From Ruminococcaceae bacterium UBA5397 (GTDB lineage: Bacteria; Bacillota; Clostridia; Oscillospirales; Acutalibacteraceae): DNA of 17,270 bases. Within the stretch, counting starts at the first letter, position 1. The number at the start of each line of letters is the position of its first letter. This document shows, one piece after another, positions 7,665 through 15,289 of the stretch. A program made the position numbers and the translations under genes. Under the pieces are notes generated by a model. That model was given only the letters and a program-made list of their open reading frames with translations. It did not search any database and had not been told where the DNA came from. Location of the stretch: NCBI GenBank assembly GCA_002411615.1, contig DHOF01000152.1:8839-26108 (forward strand). Direction: 5' to 3'.

Positions 7665-8714
7665 ATGAGAAAATTAAAGATTGCCATTCTATTCGGAGGC
7701 TGCTCTCCTGAATACAGCGTGTCGCTTCAGTCAGCTTATTCTGTAATAAAGAATTTAGACACTGATAGATTCATGCCCATATTGATCGGCATTTCATCGA
7801 AGGGAAACTGGTATCAGTTTCATGGAGATACTGAAAAAATCGCATCAGACACTTGGTGTAACTCTTCAGATTGCCTGCCAGCGGCAATTTCGCCGGATCG
7901 TGAAGTGCACAGCATCCTGGTATTTTACCCCGAAAAAGTTGTAAAGCTTCCCATTGACGCTGCATTTCCTGTTCTCCATGGAAAAAACGGAGAGGACGGA
8001 ACTGTTCAGGGCTTATTTGAAATGGCTGGAATTCCGCTTGTCGGCTGCAGAACCATGACCTCAGCTCTCTGTATGGACAAAGACCGTGCCCACAAGCTTG
8101 CACATTCCGCTGGTATAAAAATTCCAGCCTCCTTTATTCTGAAAAAGAATCTGGATATGAAAATTGCTTTGGCACAAGCTGAAAGTCTCAAATATCCATT
8201 GTTCGTAAAGCCAGTCAGGGCTGGCTCCTCTTATGGCATTACCAAAGTAACCGACCAGCGTGACCTTCCTGCTGCTATCAAGCTGGCTTTTCAATACGAC
8301 GATGAGGTCATCGTAGAAGAAAGCATAACGGGATTTGAAGTTGGCTGCGCCGTAATGGGAAACGACAGGCTAACAGTCGGAGAAGTCGACGAAATTGAAC
8401 TCTCCGATGGGTTCTTCGATTTTACAGAAAAGTACACTCTAAAGACCTCTGCCATCCATGTTCCGGCCCGAATTTCCAAAGAGAAAACAAAGGAAATCAA
8501 AAGAACTGCAGAAACGATTTATCAGGCATTGGGATGCCGTGGCTTTGCACGGGTGGATATGTTTCTGGACTCTAAAGGGGAGGTCGTTTTTAATGAAGTC
8601 AATACGATTCCCGGCTTCACCTCGCACAGCCGTTATCCCACTATGATGAAAAGCGCTGGCATTCCATTTGAGCAAGTCATCTCCCACATCATTGAATTGG
8701 CGGTGGATATATGA
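7665..8714 (+). CDS. vanG: D-alanine--D-serine ligase (VanG type)
   Basis: 349-aa ATP-grasp ligase that would join D-Ala to D-Ser in place of the normal D-Ala-D-Ala, lowering vancomycin affinity. Motifs are FGGCSPEYSVSLQSA (10-24), HGKNGEDGTVQG (105-116), the VGC...SALCMDKD block (126-140), KPVRAGSSYGITKV (182-195), the omega-loop EKYTLKTS (255-262) and NEVNTIPGFTSHSRYP (310-325). The EKY-T/Q-L type omega loop matches D-Ser ligases (VanC/E/G) rather than D-lactate ligases (VanA/B/D). Overall sequence reads as closest to VanG. An AAAGGA-type ribosome site precedes the ATG, six bases after vanW. The stop overlaps the vanXY start (ATGA). Specificity is inferred from the loop and from the racemase downstream. 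Confidence 0.95.
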   Translation: MRKLKIAILFGGCSPEYSVSLQSAYSVIKNLDTDRFMPILIGISSKGNWYQFHGDTEKIASDTWCNSSDCLPAAISPDREVHSILVFYPEKVVKLPIDAAFPVLHGKNGEDGTVQGLFEMAGIPLVGCRTMTSALCMDKDRAHKLAHSAGIKIPASFILKKNLDMKIALAQAESLKYPLFVKPVRAGSSYGITKVTDQRDLPAAIKLAFQYDDEVIVEESITGFEVGCAVMGNDRLTVGEVDEIELSDGFFDFTEKYTLKTSAIHVPARISKEKTKEIKRTAETIYQALGCRGFARVDMFLDSKGEVVFNEVNTIPGFTSHSRYPTMMKSAGIPFEQVISHIIELAVDI

Positions 8715-9472
8715 AAAGGCTTGTAATTCCAAAACAATCCGTCCATGTAGGCAGCCTGATTTTGGTCAATCAGCAGCACCCCTACTGTTCGGAGAATACA
8801 GAAACTTATCTTGTTCCAGCCTATGCAGACAGCAGGGTCCTGCTCGAGCGAAAAGCTGCCGCTTTACTTTCTAAACTCATGAGCAGTATTGAGGGCTGGG
8901 AGCAAATCAGCGCCGTAAGTGGCTGGCGCTCCAGACAAGAACAGCAAAAAATTTATAACCAGTCCCTGAGGGACAGCGGAACTGCCTTCACAGAGCAATT
9001 TGTAGCGATGCCGGATTACAGCGAACATCAAACTGGACTTGCCATTGACTTAGGGCTTCGCAAGCCGGAGATTGACTTTATCTGTCCGGATTTCCCCTAT
9101 TCTGGCATTTGTCAGACCTTTCGGGAAAAAGCCATCACTTACGGCTTCGTTGAACGCTATCCAAAAGGAAAAGAAACTATTACAGGAATTGCCCATGAGC
9201 CATGGCATTTTCGTTACGTTGGAGCACCTCATGCCGCAATTATGACGAAGTTTGGACTGACACTGGAAGAATATCATGATTTTTTAAAGCAGTACCCCCA
9301 TGGAGAAAAGCACTTTTTGTACCGAACAGAAAATCAGAATATTGAAGTTTCCTATGTAAAAATCGCAGCTGGAGTAGATACTGAATTTGAAATTGAGGAC
9401 CACATTTTATATTCGATATCCGGTAATAATGCAGGCGGTTTTGTTCTGACTGAATGGACAAGCAGGCAATAA
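8711..9472 (+). CDS. vanXY: VanXY bifunctional D,D-dipeptidase/D,D-carboxypeptidase
   Basis: 253-aa zinc peptidase of the VanY/VanX (M15) family. VanXY enzymes hydrolyse D-Ala-D-Ala and trim the terminal D-Ala from UDP-MurNAc-pentapeptide, removing glycopeptide targets. The zinc ligands are visible: His106 and Asp113 in SEHQTGLAIDLG (104-115), and His166 in EPWHFRYVG with catalytic Glu163. SGWRSRQEQQKIY (70-82) is the conserved arginine block. There is no signal peptide or membrane segment, so it is cytoplasmic, as in VanXY of VanC/E/G clusters and unlike membrane VanY. Its ATG overlaps the vanG stop, implying coupled translation. Residues after about 200 are the divergent C-terminal extension seen in VanXY-G. 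Confidence 0.94.
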   Translation: MKRLVIPKQSVHVGSLILVNQQHPYCSENTETYLVPAYADSRVLLERKAAALLSKLMSSIEGWEQISAVSGWRSRQEQQKIYNQSLRDSGTAFTEQFVAMPDYSEHQTGLAIDLGLRKPEIDFICPDFPYSGICQTFREKAITYGFVERYPKGKETITGIAHEPWHFRYVGAPHAAIMTKFGLTLEEYHDFLKQYPHGEKHFLYRTENQNIEVSYVKIAAGVDTEFEIEDHILYSISGNNAGGFVLTEWTSRQ

Positions 9473-9509
9473 TGGGCAGCAGTTTCAGAGTAAAGGAAGA
9501 AGTTTTGCA

Positions 9510-9983
9510 ATGCTAAGAGATAGAATCATTGATTATTCCAAAGGAGACAACCTGCACAGATATTGGTCTCTCTTCAGGCAGCGGGAGCGAACCCCAAATA
9601 AGCTTTTTAAAAAATTACTTATATTTCTTTGCAATCGATCGGCACAAAAGCACGGCGGCTACATCGGAAACGGTGCAAAAATCGCTGGGCTCCCTACCCT
9701 GCCGCACGGACTGCATGGTATCTATATTTCCCGCTACGCGAGTATCGGCTTAAACTGCTGGATCTATCAGAATGTCACGATCGGAGAAGTGGATCATAAA
9801 GCGCCAAGCATCGGTAACAACTGCCTGATCGGAGCAGGAGCCGCAGTTGTCGGAAATATTCAAATTGGAGACAATGTAAAAATCGGCGCGGGAGCGGTCG
9901 TCAGTTTTGATGTTCCGGATAACTGCACTGTGGTTTCGCAGTTTCCTCGTGTTATTGAAAGGAAGAAAGAAAATGCCGAATAA
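9510..9983 (+). CDS. Serine-acetyltransferase-like hexapeptide-repeat transferase
   Basis: 157-aa left-handed beta-helix (hexapeptide repeat) acyltransferase. The repeats run from about residue 52 (YIGNGAKIAG) through WIYQNVTIG, SIGNNCLIGAGAAVVG and NVKIGAGAVV to VPDNCTVV. Candidate catalytic histidines are His66/His69 in LPHGLHGIYIS and His96 in EVDHKAPSIG. It resembles short CysE-like serine acetyltransferases and sugar O-acetyltransferases, and lacks the long N-terminal domain of classical CysE. AAGGAAGAAG lies seven bases before the ATG, and its 3' end overlaps the racemase by 11 bases, so it belongs to the van transcript. It is not a standard vanG cluster member. Its substrate is unknown; serine is suggested by context only. 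Confidence 0.82.
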   Translation: MLRDRIIDYSKGDNLHRYWSLFRQRERTPNKLFKKLLIFLCNRSAQKHGGYIGNGAKIAGLPTLPHGLHGIYISRYASIGLNCWIYQNVTIGEVDHKAPSIGNNCLIGAGAAVVGNIQIGDNVKIGAGAVVSFDVPDNCTVVSQFPRVIERKKENAE

Positions 9984-11115
9984 AACAGAACCCATATTTT
10001 GCCGAAGCAGGGCATGGATCGAACTGGATCGAGAAGCACTGCGCCACAATGTCGAAGGACTTCAAAAGCTGCTCCCTAACGGTTGCAAACTGATGCCCGC
10101 TGTTAAAGCCAATGCTTATGGTCATGGCGCAGTCTTGATCTCTCGGGAACTAAATCGGTTAGGAATAAAAGCTTTTTGTGTTGCGACTGTTTCAGAAGGA
10201 ATAGAGCTTCGGGAAAACGGCATTGTCGGAGAAATTTTGGTTCTCGGCTACACGCACCCCATGCAGTTTCCGCTCTTGAAGCGATATGATCTGACACAAA
10301 CGGTAATTGATCTTCCTTATGCCGAAATTCTGAACAAATACGGTCAAAAAGTAAAAGTACATATTGCAGTCGACACAGGGATGCACCGTCTGGGAGAACC
10401 CTGTAAAAATATTGAAAACATTTGTAAGATATTTCGTCTTCCCAACCTGAAAATTGAGGGCATCTACACTCATCTGTGCGCGGACGATACAGATTTGCCG
10501 AAGGACAGAGCTTTTACTCTGGAGCAGGGCCAAGCTTTTTATAACATGATCTCACAACTTAAGGAACGCGGCTTCGGATATCCTAAAGCGCACCTGCTGG
10601 CAAGCTATGGACTGATCAATTATTCGGAACTTGGAGGTGATTACGCACGAATCGGGATTGCGCTCTATGGCGTACTCAGCACTGAGGCTGATAGAAAGTG
10701 CTGTTCCCTTTCACTCAGACCGGTATTATCCGTCAAGGCCAGAGTGACCACACTTAAGACTCTGCAAAAAGGAGAAACGGCTGGATACGGTTTACAATTT
10801 GTCGCCGATTGTGATACCAAAATTGCTGTGCTTGCAATTGGTTATGCGGACGGTATCCCACGTTCTTTGTCCTGCGGCATCGGAAACGTTTTGATTAAAG
10901 GCAGCAAAGCTCCTATTATTGGCCGAATCTGTATGGACCAAATGCTGGTGGATATTTCCCATGTTCCAAATGTTAAGTCCGGAGATATTGCCGTAATTAT
11001 TGGGCAGTCCGGAGATAAAAAAATTACCGCCTGCGACCTTGCGGAGCAGACGGAGACAATTTCTAACGAAATATTAAGCCGTTTGGGGGAACGGCTGGAA
11101 CGGCAACTCATTTAG
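9973..11115 (+). CDS. vanT: VanT-type serine/alanine racemase without the membrane domain
   Basis: 380-aa PLP racemase of alanine racemase fold, expected to make D-Ser (possibly D-Ala) for VanG. The PLP lysine is Lys45 in AVKANAYGHG, the second catalytic base is probably Tyr272 in AGYGLQF, and other Alr motifs are AVDTGMHRLG, ARIGIALYGV, IGYADGIPR and GRICMDQMLVDI. Known VanT proteins are about 700 aa with an N-terminal multi-membrane-spanning domain; that half is absent here and was not found elsewhere in the window. Classical alanine racemase ends with an SYRVPR motif; here the equivalent region is NEILSRLGERLER and lacks that tyrosine, consistent with altered specificity (inference). ATG 9973 is preceded by AAAGGAAG and overlaps the preceding gene. 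A longer frame from 9907 is not supported. Confidence 0.88.
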   Translation: MPNKTEPIFCRSRAWIELDREALRHNVEGLQKLLPNGCKLMPAVKANAYGHGAVLISRELNRLGIKAFCVATVSEGIELRENGIVGEILVLGYTHPMQFPLLKRYDLTQTVIDLPYAEILNKYGQKVKVHIAVDTGMHRLGEPCKNIENICKIFRLPNLKIEGIYTHLCADDTDLPKDRAFTLEQGQAFYNMISQLKERGFGYPKAHLLASYGLINYSELGGDYARIGIALYGVLSTEADRKCCSLSLRPVLSVKARVTTLKTLQKGETAGYGLQFVADCDTKIAVLAIGYADGIPRSLSCGIGNVLIKGSKAPIIGRICMDQMLVDISHVPNVKSGDIAVIIGQSGDKKITACDLAEQTETISNEILSRLGERLERQLI

Positions 11116-11183
11116 TGCTAAAAATCAATTATAAATTCGTTCATCAAACCAAACATTCTCAGGTCTCCCCAATCCTTTTTGGC

Positions 11184-12326
11184 TCATAGAGTTCCGGCAA
11201 TTTTGCAGGACAACAGTCTCATCAAATTATCCATCGTCAAACTAAGATCACTTCTACATTGCAGTCTTGCCTTTTCAAATGGAATGGCCTTTCGGTTGAT
11301 GCTGAAAACAGCCGTAACACCTTCCTCATAAATTTCAGCGATATTGTCGTCAATATCCCCTACCATAGCAATCAAGGGAATCTCCCTTTGTTTTGCCCGA
11401 CGAGCTACTCCAACGACTACTTTTCCCCGCAATGATTGGGAGTCAATTTTCCCCTCTCCGCTGATGACCAAATCGGTGCCTTCGAGAAGCGAATCAAAGT
11501 GTACAACATCCAATACTGTCTCAATTCCCATTTGCAACTTGCTGTTCAAAAAAGCAACCATTCCGCCACCCATTCCGCCAGCAGCACCGGCTCCTGGAAT
11601 ATTTGCAATTTTCTTTCCTAAATTTTCTTCTATGACGACAGCTAAATGCGCCAAGTTTTTATCCAGCTTTTTCACCATTACTGCATCGGCACCCTTTTGT
11701 GGACCAAACACGGCCGCGGCACCCTGCGGTCCGCACAATGGATTGTCAATATCACACATTGTCACAATCTGTACCTTTGCAAGCAACGGATTCAGATGAC
11801 TGACATCAATAGAAGCAATCTTGCATAAGGATGCGCCTACCGGAATAAATGATTTCCCAGAGGAATCCTGAAAACGAACGCCCAAAGCTGCAGCTGCACC
11901 CACACCGCCATCGTTGGTAGCACTGCCGCCAAGGCCAACGATAATTTTTTTGCAGCCCGTTTTTACAGCATGTTCAATCAGTTGGCCAACACCATACGTC
12001 GTAGTTTCTTCAACGTGCTTCTTATCCCCCACAAGAGGCAGCCCTGCCGCAGCAGCCATTTCTATCACAGCGGTATTGTCTGGAAGACGGCCATAAAATC
12101 CTTTTACATTTTCAAAATAGGGGCCTTTAACGGGAAGCCAGACCTTTTCTCCTCCAACAGCAGATAAAAAGGAATCTACGCTTCCTTCTCCGCCGTCTGC
12201 TACCGGAATACTTACGATTTCTGTTTCAGGGAAAAAAGAGCGAATTGAATTTTTCATGATTTCACATATTTCGCTGGAAGACATGGTGCCTTTATAAGAA
12301 TCCGGAATTAATAAAATTTTTTTCAT
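11184..12326 (-). CDS. Glycerate kinase (GarK/GlxK family)
   Basis: 380-aa glycerate kinase that phosphorylates D-glycerate with ATP, yielding 2-phosphoglycerate in the GarK/GlxK type. The N-terminal signature IPDSYKGTMSS (7-17), PVADGGEGSVD (41-51), VIEMAAAAGLPL, the phosphate-binding GLGGSATNDGGVGAAAALG (131-149), GAGAAGGMGGG and LVISGEGKIDSQSLRGK all match the family at normal length. AAGGAG lies about seven bases before ATG 12324-12326. It runs convergently toward vanT, with 68 bases between the stops and no clear terminator for either. It may use glycerate from sugar-acid or serine breakdown; no pathway partner is visible next to it. Confidence 0.94.
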   Translation of the reverse strand: MKKILLIPDSYKGTMSSSEICEIMKNSIRSFFPETEIVSIPVADGGEGSVDSFLSAVGGEKVWLPVKGPYFENVKGFYGRLPDNTAVIEMAAAAGLPLVGDKKHVEETTTYGVGQLIEHAVKTGCKKIIVGLGGSATNDGGVGAAAALGVRFQDSSGKSFIPVGASLCKIASIDVSHLNPLLAKVQIVTMCDIDNPLCGPQGAAAVFGPQKGADAVMVKKLDKNLAHLAVVIEENLGKKIANIPGAGAAGGMGGGMVAFLNSKLQMGIETVLDVVHFDSLLEGTDLVISGEGKIDSQSLRGKVVVGVARRAKQREIPLIAMVGDIDDNIAEIYEEGVTAVFSINRKAIPFEKARLQCRSDLSLTMDNLMRLLSCKIAGTL

Positions 12327-12565
12327 TGATAGTCTCCTTACTACCCTCAGAGCATGGATGGAACCGGCGCTGCTATAAGCAAATACGCTAAAATAAATAG
12401 CTTTTTTGCTGCTCTAAAAAAGAAAAGCTCCACAAAATTCAAGCTTAAAATCCGTAGTTAAAGTTAGAGTACAGTTAACCCTTACTGGCTAAATGAAAAT
12501 CCTTTAGCCAGTAAGGGTTAACGCATCATATAACAGAAATCGTCAGAGATATAGGCGTCAACAAA
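12327..12565. other. Intergenic region between glycerate kinase and hydrolase remnant
   Basis: No gene was seen in these 239 bases. They must hold the glycerate kinase promoter, but I could not choose a convincing -35/-10 pair. The one notable structure is the perfect 20-bp inverted repeat at 12474-12522. Confidence 0.5.
12474..12522. repeat. Perfect 20-bp inverted repeat (hairpin)
   Basis: The left arm 12474-12493 (starting GTTAACCCTT) and right arm 12503-12522 (ending AAGGGTTAAC) are exact reverse complements around a nine-base loop. There is no T-tract directly after the hairpin on either strand, so it is not a standard terminator. It could still protect 3' RNA ends, or be a small mobile-element or deletion scar. 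Confidence 0.85.
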
Positions 12566-13285
12566 TCATTCTGCAAATTCCTTTATCAGCCTATTGAATT
12601 TAACCGGGTCCTCCCAAAACAGCATATGGCCGCAGTCTTCAAAGAATTCTACTCTGCCGTTCTGAACTTTTTCGCCAACATATGCGCTGCCCTGCCAAGG
12701 GAATATATTGCTCTTTCTTGCCACCAAAACTAAAGTCGGAATGCTGATGTATGGAAGAAAATCCCTCCAGTCAAGGTTGGTGTGATCCCTCATAATGTCA
12801 ATTTTAACGCTTGCAGGGCATTTCATAATTTCATCAGCTAAGAACTTAACATCCTCTTCTGACGGCGTATGGTTTAATAGTGCCTTAACCGTTCCCTCGG
12901 CGCTGGCTCTTTCCGCATACGTTAGGTCTCCACACAGCCGAACCAAAGCTTCTGCATCATAGCAGCCGGTTTGTCCCCATTTCCAATCCGGACCGATATA
13001 TTGGGCCGGAGACTGATCAACGCATACTAATTTTGATATACGCTCACTGCCGAACATTTCAAGGTATGACCATAAAATAGATGCACCCATTGACCACCCG
13101 ATTGCAGTAACATCTTTCAGATCCAAGGAAGTAAGCAGATCTTGAATATCCTTGGAAAATCTTGAAAGTCTGTATCCGTGATCCGGTTTTTCCGATTCTC
13201 CATGGCCTCTTAAATCCATCGTAACGACTTTAAATTGTTTCGAAAGTTCCACTGTGTTTTTATCAAAGAACCTGCTGCTGCAAGG
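12566..13285 (-). pseudogene. Alpha/beta hydrolase, 5'-truncated
   Basis: About 235 residues of an alpha/beta-hydrolase-fold enzyme. The strand-helix block VVTMDLRGHGESEKPDHGY, the nucleophile elbow GWSMGAS with the serine, and the late histidine in EDCGHMLFWEDP are intact. The N-terminus is missing: family members begin about 30 residues earlier with a strand and an oxyanion HGW-type motif just before the CSSRFFDKN segment retained here. The open frame can be read back to 13327, but those extra residues are out-of-frame histidine kinase sequence with no ribosome site. The break falls in CTGCTGCTGCAAGG (13272-13285), which is also the end of the kinase remnant, indicating a deletion that fused two genes. 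Probably non-functional; substrate unknown. Confidence 0.75.
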
Positions 13286-13800
13286 TGAGAAGTGTGTTGT
13301 TAAAATGCCGACGGTCATGCTGTGCAATGCTCATCTGGCGCACACTCTCATCCATTAGGATAAGGCATTGGTGCATAAGCTCCCGATCGGACTGTATTTT
13401 TAGATTTTCCTCCCGCAGTGCCGACTCTTGTAAAGCCTTCCTCAGAGAGAAAAATCGCCAGATAAACCAGCACTGCCAGCAAAACCAACAGCAGAAGCGA
13501 AACAAAATTCGTTCTCAGCATTCGCTCCACATTGTCGCCCGCCATAAAATACCGGGTCAAATTCATAAACAGACCAACTGCCACAAACAAATAAACGCTC
13601 CAATGTTCTGCCGCCTGACGATAAAGCGGACGCAAGCGTCTGCGGAACAATGCGATTGAGGCAGCAAACAGCAATGCACGCAGCGCTATGATGGCATAAT
13701 ATGGATGCGGAAAAAGGCCGCAGAAATAATAGCTCAAAATAACTGTAACAGCATAAATATTCATAACCGTAAAGCAGTTAAATAGCCATGGCACGATAGA
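13263..13800 (-). pseudogene. GHKL (AgrC/LytS-like) sensor histidine kinase remnant
   Basis: Two frames together give one broken membrane kinase. Frame one (about 13450-13800) encodes four hydrophobic segments, including MNIYAVTVILSYYF, AIIALRALLFAASIAL, WSVYLFVAVGLFMNL and SLLLLVLLAVLVYLAIFL. Frame two (13263-13450) continues as SLRKALQESALREENLKI and a coiled linker to the H box QHDRRHFNNTLL. The change of frame fits loss of one CT unit in a CT repeat near 13446-13452. The N-terminal membrane segments are missing at the junction with the response regulator remnant, and the whole ATPase domain is missing after the H box, where the sequence runs into the hydrolase. Such kinases usually pair with LytTR regulators, as the neighbour shows. 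Confidence 0.8.
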
Positions 13801-14045
13801 TAATCTGTGCATCCGTACTGATGCGGCGTATATTCTGCCCAAGCTCCAGCCCGCTGACCATTGGCATCACCATGTCAAGCAGAAAAACATGAAAATTTTC
13901 GGCTTTAAAGGCCGTCAGCAAAGAATCCGAGTGACAGAACTCCCGAATTCAGCAGAGAGGCCACGATCAGACAAATATTCATTCGTAAGCGCAGCAATAT
14001 GCTGAAGCTCAGCCTTGACATCATCACAGATAGCAATGCGAAGCA
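13778..14045 (-). pseudogene. LytTR-type response regulator remnant (receiver domain only)
   Basis: The gene starts at ATG 14043-14045 with GAAGGTGATC upstream and encodes MLRIAICDDVKAELQHI, a typical AgrA/LytTR receiver N-terminus with the acidic DD pair. After about 36 codons a one-base deletion near 13944-13948 shifts the frame. The restored frame reads REFCHSDSLLTAFKAENF, then FLLDMVMPMVSGLELG with the phospho-acceptor Asp. Similarity stops after about 85 residues at DAQIIY, where the sequence enters kinase membrane-domain DNA and reaches TAA at 13778. The second half of the receiver and the LytTR DNA-binding domain are absent. It cannot make a working regulator. Confidence 0.82.
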
Positions 14046-14344
14046 TGATGATCACCTTCGCTTTTCTATGTTTTTTTCGTAGGTTGGATGGTTTTTTGCA
14101 TCGGGCGAAAATACACTGTAACCGCCCAAAACAAGTTTATACCGATTTATATATCACTCTAATAGTCCATTGATGAGGCCCTTTTGATGCCTTCTAAGCA
14201 AAAACATCATCCTTTGCCGCTGATATCTTCTTGTGAGTGCAAAATTACAAATTAAATTATGTATGAATACTCCTACCTTTTCAATAAAAATTATTAACTT
14301 CAACAAAAGAGTGGAAGCTTGCGGTGAGGTCTTTCCTTGTATCA
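14046..14344. other. Intergenic region between the two-component remnant and the L,D-transpeptidase gene
   Basis: No supported gene lies in these 299 bases. It should hold the promoter of the decayed regulator, though no clean -35/-10 pair stands out, and there is no strong terminator after the L,D-transpeptidase stop. A 63-codon minus-strand frame (14154-14345) overlaps that stop but lacks a ribosome site and recognisable content. Confidence 0.5.
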
Positions 14345-15190
14345 TTACTGTATCGTTACTTTGGTCCCATCCTGAACATGGTCATAGATCCACTCAGCAT
14401 CATCCATGGAAAGTCGGATGCAGCCATGCGACGCAGGAGTCCCAAGTTTCTCCGCTTCATTCTGTTTTATTTCGTAATCCTGATTAAATGGAATACTGTG
14501 AAACAGATAGTCGCCATAAAAGCTTGTCCAATAGTAGGCGCCTTCCCCCAACTTGGAATTATAGAAGGAAATCCCTCGGTTCGAAACAGAAAAGGTCCCG
14601 GTCGGCGTTTCACTGCCAGTCTCTCCCGAAGAACAAGCAAAAGTCTTTATCGTCAAACCTTTTGCATCAATCACCATGACTTTCTGGTCATTAAGAGATA
14701 CCTTTATGGACAGTGGATAATCTTCTTGATCGAGTCCTTTCGTAGCCGCGGCATCCACCACGCCGCTTTGCAGATAAGGGCGACAACACCACCCGGTTTT
14801 TCCACCCGGCACTTTTACCTTTGCCCATGTACCGTCCGTATTTAACTCTCCCGTCATTGTTAGCTTTGTACTGCTTGGGACAGAACAGACAATCCCATAT
14901 TTTGCGCTAGGACCAGAACGGAGGTTTATTTCGTTTGTCGTAACCACATCGCCTTTAGAAGTTGCACTGTCATCATTCCAAGAATACCCATTCTGCAAAG
15001 TCAGATGGGTATCTTGTGAAGATCCCGCTTTACCTGAATCCTGGTCTTTGCTTTTATAAGTGTGCTGAACTAATGTATGGATTCCAAAGAACAATATCAA
15101 TAACAGCAAGCATGCCGAAGCACGGTGCAGTCTGCGGGCCCTCCGCCTTTTTGCACGTCGTTCGCGCCTTGCGTAATCTATATTTTTCAT
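14345..15190 (-). CDS. Membrane-anchored L,D-transpeptidase (YkuD) with SH3 domain
   Basis: 281-aa cell-wall enzyme. An Arg/Lys-rich cytoplasmic tail (1-24) precedes one membrane segment (about 25-41), so the catalytic part is outside the cell. A bacterial SH3 domain (about 82-142, with INLRSGPSAKYGIV and WAKVKVPGGKTGW) probably binds peptidoglycan. The YkuD domain (about 158-281) has His231 in LFHSIPF and the catalytic SHGCIRL motif (254-260) with Cys257. Such enzymes make 3-3 cross-links or attach proteins using tetrapeptide donors, and are typically penicillin-insensitive. An AGAGGTG site precedes the ATG. It lies 100 bases after the exported-protein gene and is probably in the same operon. 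Confidence 0.93.
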   Translation of the reverse strand: MKNIDYARRERRAKRRRARRLHRASACLLLLILFFGIHTLVQHTYKSKDQDSGKAGSSQDTHLTLQNGYSWNDDSATSKGDVVTTNEINLRSGPSAKYGIVCSVPSSTKLTMTGELNTDGTWAKVKVPGGKTGWCCRPYLQSGVVDAAATKGLDQEDYPLSIKVSLNDQKVMVIDAKGLTIKTFACSSGETGSETPTGTFSVSNRGISFYNSKLGEGAYYWTSFYGDYLFHSIPFNQDYEIKQNEAEKLGTPASHGCIRLSMDDAEWIYDHVQDGTKVTIQ

Positions 15191-15289
15191 AAAGAAGCAC
15201 CTCTTGTCAAATCCGGTAGAAATGATAACAAGGAGCTTCCTATATTTAGCATCCGTTTTGCATCAAAACAGCATCAACTGATGAACCTC

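Noticed and set aside
9907..9972. Upstream extension of the racemase as a membrane segment
   Set aside because: The extra 22 codons are out-of-frame acetyltransferase coding sequence with no ribosome site. AAAGGAAG supports ATG 9973, and 22 residues could not form the VanT membrane domain.
13440..13460. CT-repeat phase variation switching the sensor kinase on and off
   Set aside because: The repeat is only a few units long, and the kinase also lacks its N-terminus and ATPase domain, so restoring the frame would not restore function.
14154..14345. 63-codon minus-strand ORF overlapping the L,D-transpeptidase stop
   Set aside because: It lacks a ribosome site, its sequence is low-complexity basic and hydrophobic, and it matches nothing recognisable; the overlap with the stop codon is probably chance.
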